From Lyophyllum atratum (lineage: Eukaryota; Basidiomycota; Agaricomycetes; Agaricales; Lyophyllaceae): a DNA stretch of 64,000 bases. The DNA lies in NCBI GenBank assembly GCA_014905825.1, contig JACGCN010000019.1, positions 124,001-188,000 of the forward strand, read 5' to 3'. Under the pieces are notes generated by a model. The model had not been told where the DNA came from, made no database searches, and saw only the letters and a program-made list of their open reading frames with translations. Within the stretch, counting starts at the first letter, position 1, and every line of letters starts with the position of its first letter. Below, piece after piece: positions 55,154-64,000 of the stretch. The position numbers were made by a program, and so were the translations under genes.

Positions 55154-58100
55154 GACATCGCAGCTTTTAAGCCTGTCTGATTTTGGGTGATATGGGTATT
55201 CAAGTATCTATTCCTACTACTTATACGGTGCAATCTCTCCACAGTCTTATATATGTGATATGTGTCATCAGAGTTACGGGTCGTCTATCGCATTCGTGTA
55301 TTTATCAGCGCCGGATATTGTTCAGACAAAGGTCCGATCGACGCAATGTAACCATATGGTTTATATGATAGGTTGCATTCCAGTGCGATATAGCGCCGTC
55401 CTGCTTGAGACATCTTATCAACGAATAAGCCACGATGGTCGCGAAACATGCATTCTGTTCACACCTTGGGCCGGCGAAACTTGAAGAACACCATGAAGGA
55501 TGGCGATAAGCGGGTATTGAACATCGCCTTGGACAATGACAAGAGAATCGGTTCATGACGGGACGCCCCTTACGCCCATGAGTGACGTTCATTGATCCTT
55601 CATTCCGCTTTACATCCCTTTCTCACTTCCTGCTTCTCCTGTCACGGACACCACACCATGCTATCGTATGCCCGCTACCCATGACTACACCCGCCGCTAT
55701 ACCCGGCCGTACTCGCTGCGATGTCAAGGCGCCCGCGATAGGAGGAAAAGTTTCGAAGGAGGTGCTGCTCGTTGTGGAGCCACCGAAAGAGGCGGGACGA
55801 CTGTGAGATCGTAATAATGTCCATGACGCAGAGTCGAGCAAGAGCAACGGGGCTTCTTCTTGGTAACCGCTCGTTCAATCATTGATGGCTCCTTTTGTCG
55901 TTTAGCCTTCTCAACCTCAGTACCGACATGGAGTGACACAATCCTCCTTCCCAGCAACGGCCCGGCGGCTCATAGGCCAGCCCCGAAACCTGCTCATCGC
56001 TGGCGTGAATGGTGGGGTCCCAGCGCAGTAGAAAGGACATGCGAATGCCAAAGCCAAAGCCGTCCCTAGCTACGATTACCCTCTCCTTCGCCGCTCCAAG
56101 TCATTTCCCCCCTACCGACATTTTCCTCATCGTCGCCTCGAAGTCGAGGAAGCATAGTCGGCTCCCACTTAGGCTTGATGACGCAGTAAACCTCACCCGT
56201 GCCTCTGTGATTCGCTGGTTGCATATCCACCATCATCCGTGAGCCAATGCAAGCCAAGGAAGGTCAGGTGGCTGTTGCTGAGGAAGAATGACCCCAGCAA
56301 CTTGACTAAGGGTGAAGAAGAAAGGACGGCCTCATAAGCGGGATCAAATGCGTGAGTGCTAGCCGCGGATGGCTGACGTGGGTGGGAACTCGAAGAAACT
56401 GAGGTTGTGTTATAGATGACGACGACGACGACGAGGTTTTATCCTTCGGAGTCGAGGAGTCGGCTGTGGTTGACACAAATGCGATGCCCTTTCTGGATTC
56501 GCCGGTCGAATCCGAGGAGAATGGGCGACCAAGATAAGCCGGAAGCGCTGGATGATCTCGAGCACGAGAAGTGAGAGGTGTATGTTGATGTGGGATGTCA
56601 TTGATTAAGCGACTGTTAGTCGTGGTATCCTATAACGTCCGCCCGATCTTGGGCCCTCTTTTCACTCCAGAGGAGCCCGACAAAGTCGCCATTTTCCTAA
56701 ATGACAACACCGCGTCTCGCACCCTCATCTCGTCCGTTCGTAGTCCCGTATCCCATCGTGTCGACGCAAACGCGAAACCCCTTCCAGGAACAAACCGAAC
56801 TCTCTGTCGCCGCCTCCGAGGAGCCTCCGATTTCATCCACGAATATGATATTCCTGGCCCAACGGCGCGATGCTCCAAACCCAGGCCATGCGGTGGTTCT
56901 CATCTCGCCATCGGAGTAGTAGGAGAGAGGACGAAAGATGGAGGAGGTTAGGGAGGTCGAAATGCATCTTTGTCGTACATTTGTCTCATCGCGAACATTC
57001 CTTTCCTTCCCAGGCCTTGAATACCACCATCCAATAATCCACGTCGGTCCAGGTACGCCGAGCCATTGCTGAGATGTCAGTGATACGGCCGGCGGAGAAT
57101 TGATAGACGGAGCGGGACTGATGGAGAGGCGTCAGTGATGGCAAGGGTGGCCAGGCCCGAGAGGAGGGCGGACGAGAAAGAAGTGATATGGCGGGAGGAC
57201 AAGGCCAATGAGGGGGTGTCGGCGAAGGGGCCATGGGGTGCGGCGAGGTTGTGTCTTCCAAGTTGTGTCGCCTCGATGCCAATCATTTTTCTGGCCATTC
57301 GCGTCGTATAGCGTTTCGGTAGCCTCAGCATTATCGCGCATAGTAGCACCTCCATCCCAGCACCTTTTCCCTTCCCCTTTCGCTGGCGCGGGGTCCCGGA
57401 TCTTCAGACGAAAGAAGTCAACCATTGGACGCGGAGGATGCTGAGAAAGGGAAACGTACGATTTTTGCGATGTGACTACTCGAATACTGGGAATGCCCAC
57501 TATTCTTCTCCTCGATCTCCCTTTCCTCTGTCTTCCACGGCGAAGGTGAGGCAGAAGTAAGAGTTCTACGGTGGTCGTATCGTCTCCGCATCGTATCGCC
57601 GGTCTCCGCATGCTTTCGGTGATACCATAGCGATGTGAGTCATGGTTCATCGAAGTTGACGTCTTGGAACATTATCTGTCGAGCAACGGGTTTCTGCATC
57701 CGCCGTGATGGAAGGGTAGAGACTGGTACATAGAGACTCGAGACTCGGAGTCGAGAGCACCGTGATGGACATGGTGGCTGTGATTGATTGAACATCATAT
57801 GATCGTCCATCACGGACTCAGACGCAGCAGGCTCGTGGCTTTCTCGTTTCTTCCTCTCGACCCCACAGCAAGATCGTGTTCTCTTCCAGCTAGCATTATA
57901 AACTCTGACTATCGAAAGCAACCCCTGTTTCCCAACATGTTAATGTTCGAAAAGGCCACAAATAGTGGTATAGCCAGGCTTTCAAGAGAAAGCTATGGTT
58001 ACTCAACTGACTGGTCCAAATAGACGCATGCCGGACCGAATTTGGCCTCATTGGCAGCTAGAATGATTTCAGCACTCAAATACATCGTGGTCCATTGGTT

Positions 58101-58610
58101 GATGACCCGGAAAATCCAATTATCAAGAGAAACCCCATGGATTCGTGTGACTCTTACGCACAAGACCCACACGGCACCCTACGAGCGGAATCAGCATGTC
58201 TGTCCATTTCGAGACCCATTCCCGAATTTTACCTCTTCTTGCCTTCGCTCTATCATAGTATCAGTGGGAGATCGGTCTGATCGCCAAAGTTTCTGGAAGA
58301 CTAGGTACGAACTCAACTGATATTGCACGAGTATGCAGATCTACTTGTCGACGAATTTGCAGATATTGTCCCGACTACATACGTTCAGAATCCTGAATAA
58401 TTTCGTGTCAAGCACAGCCGGCCAAGAATCCCAACATCGACGCGACAACGGACTTCTTCCTGGACAGCATGGTGTCCATTCACAGCTACACGCGACATCT
58501 ACAGCAGCAAATGATCACGACCACTTTACTTGATAAGTCAGCTTTGTGATCTCAGTCATCAGCTGATGTCATCGGCATAACTTTTCCGACTCGAGCTGCC
58601 GCGCAATTCT
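55154..58610. other. 3.4 kb without a confident gene
   Basis: Open frames on both strands (for example 57132-57650 minus and 56595-56951 plus) are GC-driven and lack family motifs or consistent introns. A GACGACGACGACGA run at 56416-56430 is simple sequence. Possibly a decayed gene, but I cannot support one. Confidence 0.4.
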
Positions 58611-58618
58611 TATATAAA
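58611..58618 (+). promoter_or_regulatory. TATA box of GST gene
   Basis: TATATAAA lies 47 bp before the ATG at 58665. Confidence 0.6.
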
Positions 58619-58664
58619 CGATGAGTAGATCCTACGAGAGATCAACTTCACAACAATCAACCCA

Positions 58665-59474
58665 ATGGCTGAACCCATCACCTTCTACGATATTCCCTCG
58701 ACCATACCCGACCAAGCGTGGTCCCCCAATACCTGGAAAACTAGGTAAATTATTACTGCGATCCCCAGATCTATCACGATAAGCTCATCCTTGTTTCCAA
58801 GGTATTCTCTGAACTACAAAGGCCTTCCGTACAAGACAGCTTGGATAGAATACCCCGATATCGCAGCACACTGCAAGAAACTCGGAACAGCGCCAACCGA
58901 CGTCAAAGGCGATGCCCCTCATTATACGCTCCCTGCCATTTATGACCCCAACACCAAAACCACGCTCGCCGATTCAGCGCTCATTGCTGAGTACCTCGAC
59001 GCTACATACCCCGACACCCCGAAATTATTCCCTCCCGGGACTCACGCCTTGCAGCACGCCTTCCTATCCGCCTTCTCGCCCTCGCTCGGCGCACTCTGGC
59101 AGTTCGCTTTGCCGGCCACGCACACCATCTTGAACCCTGCCAGCGAGGAGTATTTCAGGCGCACGCGCGAGCAAGTGTTTGGGAAGAAGATGGAGGACAT
59201 CCCCCCGACTGGTAGTGCGAGGGACGAGGAGTGGGCCAAGGTCAAGGCTGGGTTCGATACCGTCAATGGCTGGTTGGAGAAGGGCAAGGCGAACGGCCCC
59301 TACTTTTTAGGGAAAGAACCTGCGTTTGTCGATTTCGTCGTCGCGTCGTTCATCTTGTGGTTCAAGAAGATCTGGGGCGCTGAGAGCTCCCAGTGGAAAG
59401 ATATCATGAGCTGGAACGAGGGGAGGTGGGAATCGTTCATGAAGGGGTTGGAGAAATACGAGGCTGTTTTATGA
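58665..59474 (+). CDS. glutathione S-transferase, etherase-like (GTE/LigE-type)
   Basis: Predicted 250 aa cytosolic GST. Exons 58665-58744 and 58802-59474; the intron position is shared with the other copies. N-terminal thioredoxin fold: MAEPITFYDIPSTIPDQAWS then PNTWKTRYSLNYKGLPYKTA. The SPNTWKTR segment replaces the classical catalytic Tyr region and carries the Ser used by etherase-type GSTs (family knowledge). Then HYTLPAIYDPN with the cis-Pro, and DSALIAEYLDATYPDTPKLF, the glutathione gamma-Glu binding Asp/Ser area. C-terminal helices have ALWQFALPATHTIL, FLGKEPAFVDFVVASFILWF and EGRWESFMKGLEKYEAVL. Likely cleaves or conjugates aryl-ether or wood-derived compounds. Intact, with a neighbouring paralogue 590 bp downstream in the same orientation. 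Confidence 0.9.
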
Positions 59475-60061
59475 AATTGGCTTCCTAGTATTCATCATGT
59501 ACATATTCAAGCGCAATGATATTCAGCGCGTGTTATATCACGCCTGGTAGTACGTACACTATTGCAAAGTGCATGACGTTGATAGCGTTTTTTCGATCGA
59601 GACTACAATCTAATCTGACCGGCAAGCCCCGGTCAATGACTGACTTGACGGTTGACCAGAACTCCCATCATCGACGGACGATGTTTCCTTCCGAGTCACC
59701 TTATGGGGCTGAACTTGATAGCAAGGAAGGACATTTACAATTCCAGACGTATGTCATCCCCAAGCGTGTCAGTCATAACCTCGAACGTTAATGCTGCCCT
59801 AGGTTTGGGTTCAATTTTTCTCTGAATTCGACCTACATCCTGCCTCGCCATCGGTCTGAGCTCATGAGAGATACTCGAGCTTCAATCTACTGATCGCCTC
59901 CTCTTAGTATCGTTGGCTCATGACCAAGCTCGTATGATCCGGTTCCTGATGACAGACCTCAGGAGTCAGCACTCATCACCATCGGTCGATCCTTATATCA
60001 GAGAACGATGCCTACCAAACGAATTCCCGCCCATCCATAATTGTCTTTTCCTATTCATTCC
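59475..60061. other. spacer between tandem GST genes
   Basis: Terminator and promoter region of the tandem pair; nothing else recognised. Confidence 0.5.
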
Positions 60062-60866
60062 ATGTCGGACCTCATCGTGCTATACGATATCCCATCAGTG
60101 GCTCCAGGTGTGGCATGGTCACCGAATGTTTGGAAAACCAGGTCCGTATTCCAGCCATGCCTTCTAGCAGTCTCGGATACCTAATTTCATACATGACAGG
60201 TATTCCCTCAATTACAAGAGAATTCCCTATGAAACGGAGTGGATCGAATATCCCGATATCGAGGCGACATGCAAGCGGATCGGCGCTCCGCCCACGGAGA
60301 AGAAGGAGGACGGAACTCCCTTGTACACGCTTCCAGTCATTCACGATCCTTCAACCGGCGCTTCTGTCGCGGATTCAGTACTCATAGCAGAATACCTAGA
60401 TGCGACGTACCCAAACACACCGAGGCTTTTCCCCGCCGGTTCAAAGACAGTACAACACGCATTTCTCGCGGCATACCGCCTCATGCTCCCTGCGCTCTGG
60501 CAGTTCGCGTTCCCTGCCACCTTGCCAATCTTGTATCCTCCAAGCGAAGCCTACTGGAGGCGGACAAAGTTTTCACCCGCGATTCTGGAAACCGCACCTA
60601 CGGGGAGGGTGCGCGAGGAACAGTGGGCGAAGTTGAAGGATGACTTCGGTTTGGCGGCTGGCTGGTTGGAGAAAGGAGAAGCAGATGGTCCCTACATCTT
60701 AGGCGACGCTGTTTCGTTCTTGGATTTCGCTGTTGCGGGATACATCATCTGGCTGAGGATAATTTGGAGTGAGGAGAGTGAGGAATGGCGTGAGATCAAG
60801 TGCTGGCATGGTGGGAGATGGGACGCGTTTTTGAAGAGGTTGGAGAAATATGAGACGAGTGTTTGA
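60062..60866 (+). CDS. glutathione S-transferase, etherase-like (GTE/LigE-type), second tandem copy
   Basis: Predicted 248 aa. Exons 60062-60141 and 60200-60866. N-terminus MSDLIVLYDIPSVAPGVAWS PNVWKTR, then YSLNYKRIPYETEWIEYPDI, LYTLPVIHDPSTGASVADSV, LIAEYLDATYPNTPRLFPAG, and C-terminal ALWQFAFPATLPILYPPSEA, AAGWLEKGEADGPYILGDAV and GGRWDAFLKRLEKYETSV. The loop between helices is shorter by several residues than in the 58.7 kb copy (RTKFSPAILETAPTGRV). Intact. It is closer in its VIHDPSTGA segment to the frameshifted copy at 5.7 kb than to its tandem neighbour, which hints at a more complex duplication history than simple tandem copying. Confidence 0.9.
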
Positions 60867-61163
60867 AGCTACCCTCGATCTACGTCGTGAGCAGCTCCGC
60901 TATTTTCAAAGTATTAATTGCTTCCTGCCATCAATCATTCCGCCATAAGGTTTCACTCGCAGAATCAGCAATACCTCTATGTCACATACGCCAATAGCCC
61001 GTAGGCCCATCGTATGTAGCCATAATGGTCAATATTTCCCATTGAAGGTCGAGACGAAATTCAATATACATCTATGGCGACGCTACTTGTGCTTCCAAGA
61101 ACCGATGAGGCCACCAAAGCTGATCGCTTAATCACATCCTATCGCAATATCTGTCAATTATCA
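60867..61163. other. convergent 3' spacer
   Basis: 297 bp between the GST stop and the Rid-protein stop on the opposite strand; nothing recognised. Confidence 0.4.
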
Positions 61164-61803
61164 TTATTGATTTTGTTCACTGTTCACTGCATACCTGACG
61201 ACAGCGTCAATCTCGACGAGAACACCCAGCGGTATATCAGCGGCGGCTATGACGGATCTCGCGGGCCTGTGTGTGCCAAAGAATTTGGCGTATACCGCGT
61301 TCACCGTCTCATAATCTTCGATGTCCTTGAGGTATAACTGTGTCACGAATAAAGTGAGAATATTGACACCCTGCAAGATTCAGAAATCGATGAGAAAGCA
61401 GGCCTACCGTGACTTTAACGACCTTCCCAAGTTTAGAACCGACCGACTCGATGACTGTCTGAATGTTGCTGAGCACGGCAAGAGTTTGCGCGACCACATC
61501 GTCTTTGCCGACGATTTCTCCTGTCACGGGGGCAAGGGGAAGGAATCCGGAGACGTAAAGATGATCTCCGGATATTATTCCCTGCGAGATAGGGCTGCTA
61601 GGAATTGCAGCTTCTACAGGTGGACGAGCGTCAAGTTGAGTTAGTAGTGTGCATGGAGCGCTATGAGACAACATACTGGTCGTGTTGACTATTGTCAGTG
61701 ATGCATCGGTGGATGGTACCAGATCTGGGCTAGGCCTTGCGGTCGATACCGAGACGGTAAGGATCAGGGCAATCATTGGAACGCGATGGAAGGACAGTTG
61801 CAT
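61164..61803 (-). CDS. Rid (YjgF/YER057c/UK114) family protein with signal peptide
   Basis: Rid proteins hydrolyse reactive enamine/imine intermediates such as 2-aminoacrylate. Core seen: TIVNTT joined by an intron to KAAIPSSPISQGIISGDHLY, VSGFLPLAPVTGEIVG, AQTLAVLSNIQTVIESVGSK, LGKVVKVT, then LYLKDIEDYETVNAVYAKFF and the C-terminal HRPARSVIAAADIPLGVLVE IDAVVRY, which includes the conserved Arg/Glu positions. The ATG at 61801-61803 gives MQLSFHRVPMIALILTVSVS, a convincing secretion signal, unusual for a family that normally acts in cytosol or mitochondria. The second intron can end so that either a short GVNILTLFVTQ insert is kept or the canonical KVTLYLKD is formed. The secreted role is inference. 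Confidence 0.8.
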
Positions 61804-62677
61804 GTCGGTCTTCCGAGTTAGTAACGAAGTAGAGCTTGCTAGAGTGCTTTCTGGGAATTTCTGGCCTGTGGAAGGTTTGAAATGAACATGGCCTCTTATA
61901 TGGACCTCCAGGTTTTTTAGTGCTCGCTGGATCAGCGGTAGCCTCGAAAGCCGACCCAAGGAAGGCGCTACCCACATTCATTGCCTGACGACAGGTTACG
62001 AGAGCCATATAGTTCAATAATTCAAGCCATCGACTTCGGTATCATTCAGCATGCATGCAATGGAAGAGGACGGATAGACAAGTGGGTACGGGATGAAGAC
62101 GTCCTGGACCTAATGGCGGGGGGAGAGGGGGTTACGATGTACCTATAGTATGGGATCACAGGAATACGCACGGCAGAGGGCCTAGCACCACTTTCGATAC
62201 CATTATACCAAGTTCTCGGCCTTCTGCGCCGGGAAGAACGGGCATCTCAGCGATGGCCGAGCGTTGGAATGATTTGCTTACGGCGGACAAGAGATTCTGC
62301 AGATCGTATATCTTGACTCAGGTCTGCCCCACCACATGTCAAAACTTCTATAGCGACTTCCATGTGGGTGTTCAGCATCACAGCAAAGCGCCTAGCCGTC
62401 GATTTGTTCTGTCTATGGGGACGATAGCAAACCCGAGCGCCTTTGATAAGACACCATGATTTTACAATAGACAATAATAAACCTGCCATGAATGCCTGCT
62501 ATCTATACTTCTATGCTGCCGAAGCGTGACATGAACCCAAGGTATGGCAGGGGAGCCTATAGGTATGACGGAAGTGATTCCTCGGTGGCAGATTGGTCGT
62601 GGTCGAAATCAACCGACCCATCTGGTGGCTAAACTTGGGTCTACAGCAAGCAAAATACACCGCATAAAAACAATAGA
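61804..62677. other. intergenic
   Basis: Upstream region of the Rid gene and 3' flank of the WD40 gene. No gene recognised. Confidence 0.4.
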
Positions 62678-64000
62678 TCATTGCGACGATTCCGTCAGGC
62701 CGAAGGGTTCGTCAAAGGTTACGGCAGTCCCCAAGACCGAAGATTGACCTGTTGTCGAACGAGTGTGGTTTGGCAACATGCCAGTAGGTTCTGACGGGAA
62801 TGGAAAATCGCGCCGCTCCTCATTGATTTGCTCAATAGACCAGATCTTGAGACCATCGTCATCCGCCGATGCAAACGCAGCCTCGGAGGGTGAGGAATGC
62901 GGGCGCCAAGCAAAACATCGCACGCCATGATTAACCGCATGCGCTTCGATGCGCTGTACGAGGCGCGCCGTCTCTCGATCCCATATATGAATGTCACCCC
63001 CTTCGAAGAATTGAGTTGAGGAATGCGGAGGGCGACTCGAGAGACAAGAAGTGACTTACCAAGCGCCACGCACGCCATCATTTGATCTTGCTCTCCCACA
63101 AAACAACCATGGCCCGTTAGCTCCAACGACGGTTGCAGGCTGATCGTCGCAGGCTTAAGCTGATGCGGCCCACTCAACTGGGGCTGCAGAGTCCAAATAC
63201 GTGGAGATGGCTGCAAAGCATGATGATGACCAAAATTTCCGAAGATGCGTTGGGACGTCACGACGTACCCTATTTTTATGGCTTAACAAGACATAATAAC
63301 CATCCCGCACTGACGACAGGCTTCGGGCTAGACGGATATAACGGACATCGTCCAATACAGGATGACGGCTGCGGGGCATGTTAGGATCTTGATCGCAGTT
63401 AGTGTGACCAGCAGACCTTAGGTTTTTTCCGGACTGGGTATCGTACACTATAATGGCATGGATCCGTAAGCCATGCGGTCCAGGGTAAGGTAGCTACTCA
63501 CGAATAAACTGCTTCTCTGCCCTGCTGTTGCTAGGTAAGATCTCCTGGCGAGAATGCATGACGCGCCCAGCGACCAAGAGGAGACTGGTATTGGGTATGA
63601 CGGCTATATCCCGTAATAGAAGGTTATCAAACCGATATCTTGTGAGTACCTATAAGGGAAGTTAGCAAAAGTGCATGATCAGGTCTTGTTCAATACTAAC
63701 TTGACCTTGAACGCTCTGTCAAAGAGGTAATTCAGTTCATGAGCGCTATGAAGGCGCGATGACGTACTATTTTGAAGACGGTGCTTCGCTCGACAGATAA
63801 GAAGTCTAGGAAACCTCAGTCCTGGCATATGGCTGTTCGCTGGGAAGCTCACCGCATGACACCCATGCGACCGATTCTACCAAGTGAGGTCGCTTGACGC
63901 TGGACACCAAAACACACCTCTGTGATAACGGTTCTGATGTTATCAAAAGTTTCGATATTTTTGATCAGCCAAGTACCTCGTTCAAGATGTCTATGCTATG
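62678..64000 (-). CDS. WD40-repeat protein, WDR26/Gid7-like C-terminus (5' partial)
   Basis: C-terminal beta-propeller that runs off the right edge. Exon blocks on the minus strand: RYRFDNLLLRDIAVIPNTSL LLVAGRVMHSRQEILPSNSR AEKQFIR (63510-63650), YDTQSGK, HPVLDDVRYIRLARSLSSVRDGYYVLLSH (63280-63390), PQLWTLQPQL, ELTGHGCFVGEQDQMMACVA (63060-63130), GDIHIWDRETARLVQRIEA (about 62945-63000), VRCFAWRPHSSPSEAAFASA DDDGLKIWSI (62850-62930), then a disordered tail ending GLTESSQ. The GD-x-x-IWD and ADDDG-x-x-IWS pairs are WD repeats. The overall order resembles the fungal WDR26/Gid7 relatives of the GID/CTLH ubiquitin ligase. The N-terminal LisH/CTLH part would lie outside the window, so identity is provisional. 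Confidence 0.7.

Noticed and set aside
57132..57650. 172-codon minus-strand open frame
   Set aside because: Basic, low-complexity composition without motifs. Neighbouring frames are equally open, so there is no basis for a gene.

Overview
This window is fungal, from an agaricomycete (mushroom-forming basidiomycete). Genes have many 45-65 bp GT-AG introns. Gene content is typical of the group: laccase, JEN-like carboxylate permease, etherase-type glutathione transferases, a NACHT NLR, an NRPS-like reductase, and abundant KDZ, hAT and CACTA transposons. Exon joins given here are hand predictions from splice sites and reading frame.

Layout. 0-9.3 kb: the 3' end of an adenylate-reductase-like gene, a JEN-type MFS transporter, a decayed alpha/beta hydrolase, a frameshifted GST, a GST relic and a broken MYND gene. 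9.8-11.5 kb: inverted-repeat MITE-like DNA, a CTCGATTACA-type repeat and a low-complexity gene. About 11.6-29.46 kb: a composite KDZ DNA transposon. It has inverted subterminal repeat arrays at both ends, a TET/JBP dioxygenase, three uncharacterised cargo genes, a KDZ transposase with cysteine clusters, a CpG-rich tandem-repeat island and two tRNA-like sequences. A complete hAT element with an 8 bp target-site duplication is nested in it. 29.7-34.3 kb: a CACTA-like transposase and its companion gene. 35.6-40.2 kb: housekeeping genes (D-lactate dehydrogenase, eIF3e, tRNA-Glu). 42.7-48.4 kb: unknown genes and an NLR. 52.4-55.2 kb: laccase. 58.7-60.9 kb: two intact GSTs. 61.2-64 kb: a Rid-family protein with a signal peptide, and a WD40 protein running off the end.

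The most interesting system is the KDZ element. It appears to carry its own 5-methylcytosine oxidase (TET/JBP, predicted 401 aa, catalytic HxD...H...R all present) next to its transposase and several conserved-looking but unnamed proteins. One element therefore combines a transposase, a DNA-modification enzyme, putative zinc-finger and coiled-coil factors and a CpG-rich island. Association of fungal TET/JBP genes with KDZ transposons is known in general; the cargo set and the nested hAT here deserve attention. Several genes elsewhere carry single-base frameshifts or single in-frame stops, so either pseudogenisation or uncorrected indels should be kept in mind.
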